The position numbers were made by a program, and so were the translations under genes. The notes beneath the pieces are model-generated. The model did not search any database. It was given only the letters and a program-made list of their open reading frames with translations, and was not told the origin of the DNA. Source: Candidatus Poribacteria bacterium (lineage in GTDB: Bacteria; Poribacteria; WGA-4E; WGA-3G). From it: a stretch of DNA of 64,000 nt. Positions 30,011 through 39,206 of this stretch are shown here, piece by piece. The first letter of the stretch is position 1, and every line of letters begins with the position of its first letter. The stretch is taken from assembly GCA_012267415.1 (NCBI GenBank), contig JAAXGN010000027.1, positions 1 through 64,000 of the forward strand, read 5' to 3'.

Positions 30011-30964
30011 ATGAGTAGAAGTTCCGACATAGTATCACAATTACAGAGACGCAGAGCAGAAAGAAAAAAACCGAAAGTAAATTCTAAGTTAATGAAGGTT
30101 AGTCTTGCTGAAAATGAATTGGATGGCATAGTTACTGCAGCTGGAAATAAACCGCCTCCTATCACGCTTCAGAAGACCGGTGGTAGGAATTCTCTTTCAC
30201 TATTCTTTTCTATTGGACTTCATGTAAGTCTTGCTTTGTTATTGGGTTTCATATATATAAAAGATCGAATTTCATCTGAAGATGATAGGATTGATGCGGC
30301 ATTGGTTGCACCAGATCCCACCTTGAGGAAACGTACTACGATGCCAGTACGAGAACGTCCGACTTTTGAGGCGGAGCAACAAGAGATTGAAGCACCGATT
30401 GAAACAAATGTTCTTACGGATACAAGTCTACTGACTCCGAGGGATGGTGGTTTCACTTTGCCTTCAACGCACGGCACCGAACTGAACACCGAAACCCCTG
30501 GATTAAGAGAGGGTCCCAGGATAAATCTTACAAGAGGGATGAGGAATCCAGTTCAACCTACTACGACAGTTGCGCCACCAAAACTTGATCGTCCTACACA
30601 AGCACCTACAGTTTCACCGGATCTCTCAAATTTGGCAAATGAAACAAGTACACCAGTTTTTAAAGTGCCAGGTATAGATACGACTGACCTTGAGAGCTCA
30701 CCACCAAAATACAAGAAAAAGGTAGACCCAACATATCCGGATACCGCAAAACGGGCGGGGAAGGAAGGTACTGTTAAGCTGCAAGCGACAATCGGGACAG
30801 ACGGCATCCCGAAAAACATTGTAGCACTCACGAATCTTGGATTTGGGTTTGAAGATGCGGCTATAGCTGCATTGAAAAAATGTAGATTTGTCCCCGGTAA
30901 GAAAAAAGGTAAGGATGCAGAAATGACCGTTAGTATTCCTATTCAGTTCAAGTTAGATGACTAA
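30011..30964 (+). CDS. tonB: TonB family energy transducer
   Basis: A 317-residue TonB-like protein. A cytoplasmic basic N terminus of about 60 residues is unusually long for TonB. One membrane helix lies at about 62-83, followed by a Pro/Thr-rich periplasmic spacer. A C-terminal TonB domain (about 230-317) has YPDTAKRAGKEGTVKLQATI, then FEDAAIAALKKCRFVPGKKKG. It passes proton-motive energy to receptors such as the three encoded just upstream. ATG 30011 has AGGAGG seven bases before it; the frame opening 54 bases earlier has none. exbB and exbD are not in the window. Confidence 0.92.
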   Translation: MSRSSDIVSQLQRRRAERKKPKVNSKLMKVSLAENELDGIVTAAGNKPPPITLQKTGGRNSLSLFFSIGLHVSLALLLGFIYIKDRISSEDDRIDAALVAPDPTLRKRTTMPVRERPTFEAEQQEIEAPIETNVLTDTSLLTPRDGGFTLPSTHGTELNTETPGLREGPRINLTRGMRNPVQPTTTVAPPKLDRPTQAPTVSPDLSNLANETSTPVFKVPGIDTTDLESSPPKYKKKVDPTYPDTAKRAGKEGTVKLQATIGTDGIPKNIVALTNLGFGFEDAAIAALKKCRFVPGKKKGKDAEMTVSIPIQFKLDD

Positions 30965-30984
30965 ACTTTAGGTGTATATTTTTA

Positions 30985-31782
30985 CTAACGCATCTTTATA
31001 AGTCCTTTTCCAGCGAAATTGCGAATTAGATTTACGATGGATTGACGGGCAGTTACGCTGAGTTGTGTCTGTTCATGGGTGAGTAATTCAATCTCAGTTT
31101 CTACAACTGATGCTTGTTCACTGGACATATTCTCATAAAATCTGTCTTGAATATCTGTAGGGGAATCGTATAACGCGAGAGCGAGTGTATTTGTTTCTAA
31201 CACCTCAATTAGTGTTTTGATGGACTCATCTGGCATTTCACTGAGATCATCAAATGTATAAAGATGGTCTGCGACTTTTTCTATCAATCCAGGTTGATTC
31301 TCCTGCAGGACATCCATCAATTGATTCTGTTGTTCAATATTAACCTTGCCTAAAAGTCGGGCAAGGTTTTTTGATGCATTCCCAAAAAACAGCGTACTGT
31401 CCAAAATTGCCTCCAACTTACCTTTAAGTTCGTTCCATATCCGTTCTGCCTCTTCAGTTTCAATCATCTCCGTTGCCGAGATAGCTTCAGCAATCTGAAC
31501 TTGTCTTTTGAAGGGAAACTGCGCGAATATCTTTTGTGCGTAAGTTGTCAGTGCATCTTCACTGTCCTCTTCGGATTCATTTTCTCCAATCAGTACAAGT
31601 TTCCTGCGGATTTCCTCGGGATCAGTTGAGTCGGATTCTGTTGAAGCCACATCCATTAACAATAGAAAAACAGCGATTTCATCATCGTTTACCTCTTTAA
31701 ACGCTTTCATAACAACGGGTAACGGCGTTCTATCTAATAGATTTGTTAATTCCTGTATTGCAGCGTTATTTAAGAATGTCAT
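30985..31782 (-). CDS. FliG-like protein of unknown role in the purine operon
   Basis: A 265-residue soluble protein. Residues about 136-265 read like the FliG C-terminal region. LARLLGKVNIEQQNQLMDVL is followed by VADHLYTFDDLSEMPDESIK (the FliG FEDL motif), ALALYDSPTDIQDRFYENMS and a final helix. The N-terminal half is acidic and I do not recognise it. FliG is the flagellar switch protein, but nothing flagellar lies nearby. The ATG overlaps the purM stop (ATGA), so the two are translationally coupled. A non-flagellar, perhaps scaffold-like use of the FliG fold seems likely. Confidence is high that the frame is real and moderate for the fold. Confidence 0.75.
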   Translation of the reverse strand: MTFLNNAAIQELTNLLDRTPLPVVMKAFKEVNDDEIAVFLLLMDVASTESDSTDPEEIRRKLVLIGENESEEDSEDALTTYAQKIFAQFPFKRQVQIAEAISATEMIETEEAERIWNELKGKLEAILDSTLFFGNASKNLARLLGKVNIEQQNQLMDVLQENQPGLIEKVADHLYTFDDLSEMPDESIKTLIEVLETNTLALALYDSPTDIQDRFYENMSSEQASVVETEIELLTHEQTQLSVTARQSIVNLIRNFAGKGLIKMR

Positions 31783-32816
31783 GGACACAGTTCAACTCCT
31801 TTTTTGCCAGGTACAATTTGACCAATCTGTATCGCAGGAGCATCATATTGTTGCAGTGTATCAATCGCAACATCAACGTCTTCTGGTGCTAAAACTACCA
31901 CCATGCCTATACCCATATTAAACACACGATACATCTCATTTTCTTCTACATTTCCTGCTTGTTGTAATAATGAGAAGATAGGTTGTTTTTTCCAACTATT
32001 CTTATCTATTTTTGCTTGGCACCCATCGGGGAGAACTCGTGATATGTTGGCTGGTAATCCGCCGCCGGTGATGTGTGCAATCCCTTTTACTTCACACATT
32101 TGCATGAGTTGTAAGATCGGTTTTACATAACTCTGGTGCGGTTTGAGTAACTCTTCACCAACGGTTGTTGATATATCGGGAAGGTGGGTATCTATTTCAT
32201 ATTTACAAAGGTCGAATAATATGTGACGTGCTAATGTATATCCATTTGTATGTAGACCGTTTGACATCAATCCGATTATCTTATCACCATGCGTTATTTT
32301 TTCTCCGGTGATCACCTGATCTCTTTCTACGACACCCACAATAGTGCCGACGAGATCATATTCATCGGGAGCATATAGTCCTGAAAGTTCCGCCGTTTCT
32401 CCGCTAATCAGCGCGCAACCGATATCTATGCAGCCATTGGTAAGACCTAAGACAATCTGTTCAATTACGATAGGATCCATTTTTCCAGTGCCGATGTAAT
32501 CTAAGAAGAAGAGCGGTTCTGCCCCTTGAACAACGATGTCATTTCCGCAATGTGCAACTATATCGTAGCCTACTGTATCATGTTTGTTGGCTTTAAATGC
32601 AACCATCAACTTTGTGCCGACACTATCTGTGCTTGAGACAAGAACGGGTTGCCGGTATTCACTGAGTGCAAACAACCCTCCAAATGTACCTAAATCACTC
32701 AAGACTTCGGGTCTATAGGTTTTTTTGACAAGGGTTTTTATTTTTTGCATAGCGTCTGCTTCGGCATCAAACGATACACCCACATCAGCATAGGTCAATG
32801 ACTTTTGATCTGACAT
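31779..32816 (-). CDS. purM: phosphoribosylformylglycinamidine cyclo-ligase
   Basis: AIR synthetase closes the imidazole ring in purine synthesis, using ATP on FGAM. It has 345 residues, the usual length. Family motifs are visible: VLVSSTDSVGTKLMVAF, then DIVAHCGNDIVVQGAEPLFF, SGETAELSGLY and HITGGGLPANISRVLP. The small membrane protein stops nine bases upstream and the FliG-like gene overlaps the stop. With purF further upstream on the same strand, this forms a purine operon that also contains membrane genes. Confidence 0.96.
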   Translation of the reverse strand: MSDQKSLTYADVGVSFDAEADAMQKIKTLVKKTYRPEVLSDLGTFGGLFALSEYRQPVLVSSTDSVGTKLMVAFKANKHDTVGYDIVAHCGNDIVVQGAEPLFFLDYIGTGKMDPIVIEQIVLGLTNGCIDIGCALISGETAELSGLYAPDEYDLVGTIVGVVERDQVITGEKITHGDKIIGLMSNGLHTNGYTLARHILFDLCKYEIDTHLPDISTTVGEELLKPHQSYVKPILQLMQMCEVKGIAHITGGGLPANISRVLPDGCQAKIDKNSWKKQPIFSLLQQAGNVEENEMYRVFNMGIGMVVVLAPEDVDVAIDTLQQYDAPAIQIGQIVPGKKGVELCP

Positions 32817-32824
32817 AATGCTCT

Positions 32825-33156
32825 TTATTCGTTTTCCTTTCTATCGTGCGTGTCAGGATTTCTATCATGGGGTCGGGACGGTTTACGCAGTATTATATCC
32901 TTCAATAAGGCAACAAACAGTAATACACCGGTTACTACCATAGCAATCGTTGTACCCAGAACTCAGCTTGATCTTTAGGAATTTGTGGTCTTACACCAAG
33001 AATCAGTGTAGGCAGTACCCAATTTAGGATTAGACCGAGTACTGAATAGAGTAGTACAATCTTTAGTGTAGAAACACCTTGGACAGTACCAAGAGATTTC
33101 CTGACAGTATTACGGTTTTCTTTTCTTGCTTCTGGTGATAATCGACGATTTGACAT
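32825..33156 (-). CDS. small two-helix membrane protein, frameshifted
   Basis: The first frame gives 73 residues with a basic N terminus (RRLSPEARKENRNTVRKSLG) and one helix (STLKIVLLYSVLGLILNWVL), then ends FWVQRLLW. In another frame the sequence runs on at once as a second helix, GTTIAMVVTGVLLFVALLKD, and a charged tail to a TAA at 32825-32827, nine bases before purM. Adding one G to the GGG run near 32955 joins them (AEFWGTTIAMVV), giving about 110 residues. The break is a one-base loss, real or technical. I do not recognise the family. Confidence 0.65.
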
Positions 33157-33169
33157 AGGCGATCTTACA

Positions 33170-33262
33170 GGACTATAAACATATCGTCCCTACGGGACTA
33201 AAGAGGGGGTATAAAACGTCTTTCTATAAACATATCGTCCCTACGGGACTAAAGAGGGAAAC
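33170..33262. repeat. two copies of the 'atcgtccctacgggact' repeat
   Basis: Copies of 'ataaacatatcgtccctacg' followed by 'ggactaaagaggg' lie at 33177-33209 and 33227-33259. The core GTCCCTACGGGAC is a palindrome. More copies lie at about 46015-46040, 46062-46088, 46116-46172 and 46192-46216, and a variant at 62200-62222. They always sit between genes. Confidence 0.85.
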
Positions 33263-33341
33263 ATATTTGAAATTACGAAATTATATTCCGATTGTGTGAA
33301 TGAATATTTTTCACTGAGTAATTTGGCACAGCTCGTTATAA

Positions 33342-34775
33342 TTAGTTTACGATTAATGGCAATTGGCGTGGAATACGTTCTTTTAAGGTAATTGGATAAC
33401 TTCCATCAAAACAGGATGTGCAAAAATTGTCTGGTGCTTTTACTGCTTGTAGCATGCCGTCTATACTAACATATCCTAAACTATCAGCTCTGATATATTT
33501 TCGGATTTCTTCAATAGTGTGTTTACTTGCAATCAGTTCAGATCTTGTTGGTGTATCAACACCGTAGAAGCAGGGGTATTTGTTTGGTGGCGATGCTATG
33601 CGAACATGGACTGCTGTTGCGCCACCTTGTCGGACAATTTTTACGAGTTTTCTGCTATTCGTGCCTCGCATTATAGAATCATCAACCATGATAACCCTTT
33701 TTCCTTTAAGGACTTCTCGTATAGGATTCAGTTTGACTTTGACCATCAGTTCTCGTATATTTTGTGTTGGGTTCATGAATGATCGTCCAACGTAAGTATT
33801 CCTTGATAAACCGAGGTCAAAAGGTATGCCGGATTCCTCTGCGTATCCGAGTGCGGCAATTGTTGCAGAATCGGGTACTGGGATGACGACATCCGCTTTG
33901 ACAGGGTGTTCTCGTGCAAGTTGCTTTCCAAATTCTCGTCGTGTGCTATTGACACCTTGTCCGAACATCATGCCATCTGGTCGTGCCAGATAGATGAATT
34001 CAAAGATACATTGTGATAATTTGTTGTTTGGCGATGCGAAATGGAAAGATTCTAATCCAAGGAATTTTGATCGAAAAATGACTAATTCCCCTGGTTCTAC
34101 TTCTCGTATTGGGGTTGCCTCAATAACATCAAGTGCGCAAGTTTCAGAAGCAAGTATATAAGCATCTCCGAGTTTACCGATCCACAATGGACGAAATCCA
34201 TAAGGGTCACGTGCTCCCATAAGCGTTGTCTTATCCATGACAACGATAGAGAATGCACCTTCAACTGCACGAAATGCGTCGAAGATTCTATCTTCCAAAC
34301 TCTGCTGTTTAGACCTGGCGATAAGATGAAAAACGACTTCAGTATCTAAACTGGTACTGAAGATTGAACCACGATTTTCAAGGTGTTTTCTAATCTCTGG
34401 TGCGTTGACCAAGTTGCCATTATGTCCGAGTGCAAGTTCACCTTGCTTATAGTTTCGTACCAAAGGTTGGGCATTCTCAAGAGTGCTTGCTCCTGCTGTT
34501 GAGTATCTGTTATGTCCGATGGCGATGTCTCCAGATAATTTACCTAAGACTTCGGAATTAAATACGGCATCTACAAGCCCCATGCCGTGATGAAATGATA
34601 GTCTTTCACCATCAGAGACAACGATACCACTACTTTCCTGACCTCTATGTTGTAGTGCACGTAAACCCAGATAAGTTAATTCGACAGCTCTTGGGTGTCC
34701 AAATACACCGAAAACTCCGCATTCATCTTTGGGTTTATCAAACTGCATGCGTTGGTCCATCCTCATGTTGTTCAA
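33342..34775 (-). CDS. purF: amidophosphoribosyltransferase
   Basis: This is the first committed step of purine synthesis, moving the glutamine amide onto PRPP. It has 477 residues. The N-terminal nucleophile cysteine is C19 in KDECGVFGVFGH, exposed after removal of a short propeptide. LGLRALQHRGQESSGI and the PRPP loop VIMVDDSIMRGTN are present. The zinc or iron-sulfur type cysteines of Bacillus-type PurF may be represented by the later cysteines (for example NFCTSCFDGSYP). The start region overlaps the 3' end of the membrane-protein gene by 38 bases. Later ATGs at 34766, 34760 or 34748 are also possible starts. Confidence 0.95.
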   Translation of the reverse strand: MNNMRMDQRMQFDKPKDECGVFGVFGHPRAVELTYLGLRALQHRGQESSGIVVSDGERLSFHHGMGLVDAVFNSEVLGKLSGDIAIGHNRYSTAGASTLENAQPLVRNYKQGELALGHNGNLVNAPEIRKHLENRGSIFSTSLDTEVVFHLIARSKQQSLEDRIFDAFRAVEGAFSIVVMDKTTLMGARDPYGFRPLWIGKLGDAYILASETCALDVIEATPIREVEPGELVIFRSKFLGLESFHFASPNNKLSQCIFEFIYLARPDGMMFGQGVNSTRREFGKQLAREHPVKADVVIPVPDSATIAALGYAEESGIPFDLGLSRNTYVGRSFMNPTQNIRELMVKVKLNPIREVLKGKRVIMVDDSIMRGTNSRKLVKIVRQGGATAVHVRIASPPNKYPCFYGVDTPTRSELIASKHTIEEIRKYIRADSLGYVSIDGMLQAVKAPDNFCTSCFDGSYPITLKERIPRQLPLIVN

Positions 34776-35301
34776 TCACTGATACTTCTTTCTTTGATAT
34801 TCTGTAACCAATGATTGCGCCGATGGGTATTGCTAAGAGATACAATATCTCAACAGGTAACCCGATCAGTAACCAACCGCGAATCGGTAATGATAGAATG
34901 TAAGATATTAGAGCAAGGATAGGGACAATCAAATTGACAATTATATTCTGATTGCCAAAGATCCCCCATGGTACATTCAATAGTGCTACTAATCCGACGA
35001 CAGCGGGTGCGCCTAAGAAAGCACCTGAACAAACTGGCTTGAACGGAACTTCAAGGTTGAATTTTCGTCCGATGTATCTTATACCTTGAGTTGTTCCAAC
35101 AACCATGAATCCGTACGTAATTCCCATTGAGAATATCAACAACAGTGCTACCCAAAAACCGTGTGTTATTCTCTCTGCGATAAGTATTTCCCAAATAAAT
35201 TTCTTGACAACCAACAGGTATACGAGAAGTCCAGACAGAACAACAACAACACCTATAGCAATTTGGAAAGGAATTAATAGCATACGATTTTTTGGTAACA
35301 T
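34738..35301 (-). CDS. polytopic membrane protein of unknown function
   Basis: A 187-residue protein with about five hydrophobic segments: 7-30, 48-70, 91-112, 120-140 and 145-168. Its C terminus is charged. I do not recognise a family. It is the first gene of the purF-purM operon, directly behind a consensus promoter, and overlaps purF by 38 bases. A GGAG site precedes the ATG. A purine-related transport or membrane-anchoring role is possible but is only a guess from position. Confidence 0.75.
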   Translation of the reverse strand: MLPKNRMLLIPFQIAIGVVVVLSGLLVYLLVVKKFIWEILIAERITHGFWVALLLIFSMGITYGFMVVGTTQGIRYIGRKFNLEVPFKPVCSGAFLGAPAVVGLVALLNVPWGIFGNQNIIVNLIVPILALISYILSLPIRGWLLIGLPVEILYLLAIPIGAIIGYRISKKEVSVIEQHEDGPTHAV

Positions 35302-35347
35302 TTCAACTCCAAGACATCGGATGATTGCCAGTTAATTGACATTTAAA

Positions 35348-35376
35348 AGTATACCATAGTGCAAGATTAGTGTCAA
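35348..35376 (-). promoter_or_regulatory. promoter of the pur operon
   Basis: On the minus strand TTGACA (35376-35371) and TATACT (35353-35348) stand 17 bases apart, about 47 bases before the first gene. No purine riboswitch fold was recognised between them and the start codon. Confidence 0.7.
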
Positions 35377-35404
35377 GAAGATATGACAGATTCGGGTGTG
35401 TAAA

Positions 35405-35465
35405 ATTATAGTTTCTAGTCTGAACCAGGATTTTCAGGATTATATGATTTTCAGGATAAGATAGG
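35405..35465. repeat. 'gaaccaggattttcaggatt' family repeat
   Basis: A dispersed element reading 'ctgaaccaggattttcagga' followed by 'ttatatgattttcaggataag'. Close copies lie at 36455-36500 and 59337-59380, and a diverged one at about 8985-9028. It is made of degenerate short direct repeats (TTTTCAGGAT) and always lies between genes. Confidence 0.8.
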
Positions 35466-35508
35466 TAGATTAGAAGGATGGAAGGATGGAAGACCGTGTT
35501 CAAAACGT

Positions 35509-35537
35509 TTGACATCCAAATCAGAATAGTATATATT
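35509..35537 (+). promoter_or_regulatory. promoter of the Uma2 gene
   Basis: TTGACA (35509-35514) and TATATT (35532-35537) are separated by 17 bases, about 50 bases before the ATG at 35588. Confidence 0.55.
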
Positions 35538-35587
35538 ATAAGGTAGAAGGTAGATCACATAAAAATTGAAAAGTGAGGGAGATAAGA

Positions 35588-36412
35588 ATGGACAGCATCA
35601 AAGACTTTTATGCCAAAGTGGATAAATACATGCCCATCTTCCCCAAAGCGACCGGACAACCGACCATTTATATCGAAGGCTACCCTTTTGAGGATGATGA
35701 ACCTATGGCAGCAACCCTATATCACGGTATACAGATAACCTTTTTCTTTGAACAACTTTTTCGGCTTTATCGCTTAGAACCGCACATTCTTATCGGTGTT
35801 GATAGTTTTATCTATTATAGTGAAGGGGACATGAAAAAATGCGTTGCTCCTGATGTATATGTTGCATTAGGTGCAGAGAAAATTCCACCGAGACGCAGTT
35901 TCTATACGTGGGCAGAAGGGACTGTGCCCGATACTATATTTGAGTTTCTATCGGATAGCACGAAAAATGAGGATAGAGATAGAAAGGTCCAGATATATTT
36001 AGATGAGATGGGAGCAAAAGAGTATTTTATACATCAACCTAATCTGGAAGAACCTGCAGAGTTTCGCGGTTGGTATCGTGACAATTCCGGTGAAATTATT
36101 GAGATGAAATCAGACACACCCAGGACGTTGTTTAGTGAAAGATTAAATCTACTGTTCACATGGAATGTAGATATGGATTTGAATGTCCGCTTGCTGCGTC
36201 CATATTTTCCAGATGGAGCACCCATAACCACATCCATAGAAGAAAGTGTCCTGCGTAAAGAAGCACAGCAACAACGCGATGAAGAAAAACAACTTCGTGA
36301 AGAAGCAGAACAACAACGCGAAATTGCTGAAGCACAAGTTGCAGAACAAGCAGAATTGATTCAAGAACAGGCGGCTGAATTAGAAAGACTACGTCAACAA
36401 ATTGGTAAGTGA
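35588..36412 (+). CDS. Uma2 family endonuclease-like protein with C-terminal coiled coil
   Basis: A 274-residue protein. The Uma2 fold is a PD-(D/E)XK nuclease type. Its motifs are visible as APDVYVALG, then DTIFEFLSDSTKNEDRDRKV and YLDEMGAKEYFIHQP. After about residue 205 comes a Gln/Glu/Arg-rich coiled coil with the repeated pattern KEAQQQRDEE. I chose ATG 35588, which has GAGGGAG before it, over a GTG 15 bases earlier. Uma2 genes are highly multiplied in some phyla, including Poribacteria and Cyanobacteria; their role is unclear. The gene stands alone between repeats. Confidence 0.85.
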   Translation: MDSIKDFYAKVDKYMPIFPKATGQPTIYIEGYPFEDDEPMAATLYHGIQITFFFEQLFRLYRLEPHILIGVDSFIYYSEGDMKKCVAPDVYVALGAEKIPPRRSFYTWAEGTVPDTIFEFLSDSTKNEDRDRKVQIYLDEMGAKEYFIHQPNLEEPAEFRGWYRDNSGEIIEMKSDTPRTLFSERLNLLFTWNVDMDLNVRLLRPYFPDGAPITTSIEESVLRKEAQQQRDEEKQLREEAEQQREIAEAQVAEQAELIQEQAAELERLRQQIGK

Positions 36413-36960
36413 TAAGCACGTTTGAATATTAAATTTGCAGATTATAGTTTATTGTCTGAACCAGGATTTTCAGGATTATATGATTTTCAGGATAAGATAG
36501 ATAGATTGGAAGATAGGTAGTGTCCTAAAAGTTTGATGGCAGTACATCTTTTTACCTTTTGGTTTATCTACATCGTTTGTGTTATTCATTGTCAAATCTT
36601 TCAAACTTACGTTAACGAGTTTTGCTAACTAACTTTTAGCAACTAATGTTTTCACATAGATATTTCTCCAAATATCTTTCATTAGTTGAGACACTCTTTA
36701 GTCCCGTATGAAGATTAAATAAATAATCAGGTAATTTTGATTGCCCCAGGCCGGTAGGTGCGATATCCTTATCGCACCGAATCCTACGCGAAGATTTCGG
36801 ACGAAGTAGATTAGGATAACCCCTTCATTGAAGGTTTCCGATTAGGATCCGGTGCGATAAGGATATCGCACCCGCCAAATGCCAAACGCGCATTTGGCGT
36901 TGATTCACCGGCCTGGGAACATCTTTAAATTGACACAACGTAACCAAAACTTTACGCACC
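36413..36960. repeat. gap of about 550 bases filled with dispersed repeats
   Basis: It contains a 'gaaccaggattttcaggatt' copy (36455-36500). An inverted element follows, with 'ggtaggtgcgatatccttat' plus 'cgcacc' at 36754-36778 and an opposite copy at 36851-36871. A nested short palindrome lies at 36873-36899. The unit's flanks ('tgaagattaaataaataatcagg') are shared with 27110-27140. No gene is supported. Confidence 0.75.
36873..36899. repeat. nested 10-bp-arm palindrome
   Basis: CGCCAAATGC and GCATTTGGCG form perfect 10-base arms around a 7-base loop. The element interrupts a copy of the 'tatcgcacctaccggcctgg' repeat. An inverse-oriented copy at 46134-46160 interrupts a different repeat family. 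Confidence 0.8.
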
Positions 36961-36985
36961 CGTATTTGACCATGCAAATCAGTAG

Positions 36986-37014
36986 TTGACACAATCACAT
37001 AATTACGATAAAAT
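36986..37014 (+). promoter_or_regulatory. promoter of acs
   Basis: A perfect TTGACA (36986-36991) and TAAAAT (37009-37014) stand 17 bases apart, 57 bases before the acs start. Confidence 0.7.
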
Positions 37015-37071
37015 AAGAGAAAGTAGAATGTGATGAAACTTAGCTAAGGAATGTTTATAGAGGAGAGAAGC

Positions 37072-39015
37072 ATGGCAGACAACATTTTCCCACCATCGGA
37101 GACATCATATCCAATAGAGAACGCACACGTCAACAGTTTAGAAACATATCAAGAATTGTATGCTGAATCGGTTAAAGACCCAGACACATTTTGGGCACAG
37201 ATCGCTGAGCGGTTGACGTGGTATCAGAAGTGGCATACTGTAAGTGACTACGATTTTGTCAATGCACAGATTAAATGGTTTGAAGGTGGAACACTGAACG
37301 CTTGCTATAACTGTGTTGATAGGCACGTTGAAAACGGACATGGAGCGGAAACGGCAATAATTTGGGAAGGAAATGACCCTCAGGAAGATCAGCAATATAC
37401 CTTCAGCGAACTTCTTGTGGAGGTAAAAAAGTTTTCCAATGTGCTGAAATCTAATGGTATCGTCAAAGGTGATCGTGTCTGTATCTATTTACAGATGATC
37501 CCGGAATTAGCGGTCGCAATGTTGGCTTGTGCAAGAATTGGTGCGATTCACTCTATCGTTTTTGGTGCATTCTCTGCTGAATCTCTTCGGGATAGAATTA
37601 ATGACTCCGAATGTAAAATGTTAATCACACAAGACACTGCAATGCGTGGTGCCAGAAGCGATATTCCAATGAAAGCCAACGCTGATGCGGCAGTCGTTGA
37701 ATGTCCTTCAATTGAGTCTGTTGTCGTTGTAAAACGGACAGGTGATGCAGTTGAATTTGATTCTTCACGTGATGTATGGTGGCACGAAGCTATGGCTGAC
37801 GCTGGGACAGAATGTGAACCTGAAAAGATGAATGCTGAGGATCCGCTCTTTATTCTCTACACATCGGGTTCTACAGGTAAGCCGAAGGGTGTCCTACATA
37901 CGACTGGTGGATATCTCGTCTATACATCGTATACACATCAGCAGATTTTTGACTATCATCAAGGGGATGTTTACTGGTGCACGGCAGATATTGGGTGGAT
38001 TACGGGTCATTCATATATCATTTACGGGCCGCTTGCTAATCGTGCTATCACAGTGATGTTTGAAGGCGTGCCGAACTATCCTGATTATGGTCGATTCTGG
38101 CAGGTGGTAGAGAAACACAAAATCAACCTATTCTACACTGCTCCCACTGCATTACGTGCCTTGATGAAAGAAGGCGATACATGGGTAGAAAAATATGATA
38201 GGTCTACACTCAGATTATTAGGCACTGTCGGGGAACCGATAAAAGAACCGGAATGGTTGTGGTATTATAACGTTGTTGGAGAGAAACGTTGTCCGATTGT
38301 TGATACATGGTGGCAGACTGAAACCGGTGGTATTCTGATTACACCTCTCCCTGCAGCAACCACGTTGAAACCCGGTTCTGCTACCTTCCCGTTTTTTGGC
38401 ATTGAACCGGTGATCTTAGATGAGGAAGGAAATGAGGTGGATGGTAATCCGGCTACCGGTTACCTCTGTATTAAACGTGCGTGGCCCGGTATTATGCGGA
38501 CTGTCTATGGTGACCATGAACGTTTCATTGATGTCTATTTCAAGAGGTTTCCCGGTTATTACATGACAGGGGACGGTGTTTTGCGGGATGAGGATGGCTA
38601 TTACTGGATCACAGGACGCGTAGATGATGTCTTGAATGTCTCAGGACATAGATTGGGCACGGCAGAAGTCGAAGGCGCGATTGGACAGCATGCAGCGGTT
38701 GCTGAAGCTGCGGTTGTCGGGTATCCACACGATATTAAAGGTCAGGGAATCTATGCTTACGTAACACTTATGACAGGTGAAACCGCTTCAGAGGATGTAG
38801 AAACGGGTATAAAACTGGCAGTCAGACAGCATATTGGACCTATCGCAACACCTGACAAAATCCAATTTACGCCTGCTTTACCGAAGACGCGTTCAGGTAA
38901 AATCATGCGTCGGATATTACGGAACATTGCAGAGGGTGACGTATCAGATCTCGGTGACACGTCTACACTTGCTGATCCATCTGTTGTTGATGCTTTAGTT
39001 GAAGGTAGAAAGTAA
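37072..39015 (+). CDS. acs: acetyl-coenzyme A synthetase
   Basis: This enzyme activates acetate to acetyl-CoA through acetyl-AMP. It has 647 residues, the normal length. The AMP-binding signature [12 protein letters not shown] lies in the middle, WWQTETGG follows, and a C-terminal [14 protein letters not shown] carries the lysine that is usually regulated by acetylation. ATG 37072 was chosen because AGGAGAGAAG stands just before it; a frame opening at 37051 lacks a site. The gene has its own promoter. With PEPCK at 56 kb it supports growth on two-carbon compounds. Confidence 0.96.
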   Translation: MADNIFPPSETSYPIENAHVNSLETYQELYAESVKDPDTFWAQIAERLTWYQKWHTVSDYDFVNAQIKWFEGGTLNACYNCVDRHVENGHGAETAIIWEGNDPQEDQQYTFSELLVEVKKFSNVLKSNGIVKGDRVCIYLQMIPELAVAMLACARIGAIHSIVFGAFSAESLRDRINDSECKMLITQDTAMRGARSDIPMKANADAAVVECPSIESVVVVKRTGDAVEFDSSRDVWWHEAMADAGTECEPEKMNAEDPLFILYTSGSTGKPKGVLHTTGGYLVYTSYTHQQIFDYHQGDVYWCTADIGWITGHSYIIYGPLANRAITVMFEGVPNYPDYGRFWQVVEKHKINLFYTAPTALRALMKEGDTWVEKYDRSTLRLLGTVGEPIKEPEWLWYYNVVGEKRCPIVDTWWQTETGGILITPLPAATTLKPGSATFPFFGIEPVILDEEGNEVDGNPATGYLCIKRAWPGIMRTVYGDHERFIDVYFKRFPGYYMTGDGVLRDEDGYYWITGRVDDVLNVSGHRLGTAEVEGAIGQHAAVAEAAVVGYPHDIKGQGIYAYVTLMTGETASEDVETGIKLAVRQHIGPIATPDKIQFTPALPKTRSGKIMRRILRNIAEGDVSDLGDTSTLADPSVVDALVEGRK

Positions 39016-39206
39016 CGGCATAGCAGCACATTATAGTGAAATACAAAAACAAATGCACACTTTGGGTCCATTGGACTTAACCGACAGACTTGACCGTGCT
39101 GTAGCATAAACTTTTAGTTTGTGCAGTCGTGCACGCAAACTAAAAGTTTACGCTACAATCGTGTGCAAGTAATTATGGATTTTACCATAATCGACGAGGA
39201 CATTTT
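39016..39206. repeat. hairpin repeat between acs and the TPP gene
   Basis: It holds 'aaacttttagtttgtgcag' and, in opposite orientation, 'caaactaaaagtttacgctac' (39106-39160), followed by 'aatcgtgtgcaagtaattat'. The same block in nearly the same order precedes the DUF5916 gene (27297-27345) and partly the gene at 62558. It is therefore a repeated upstream module, not chance. Confidence 0.75.
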
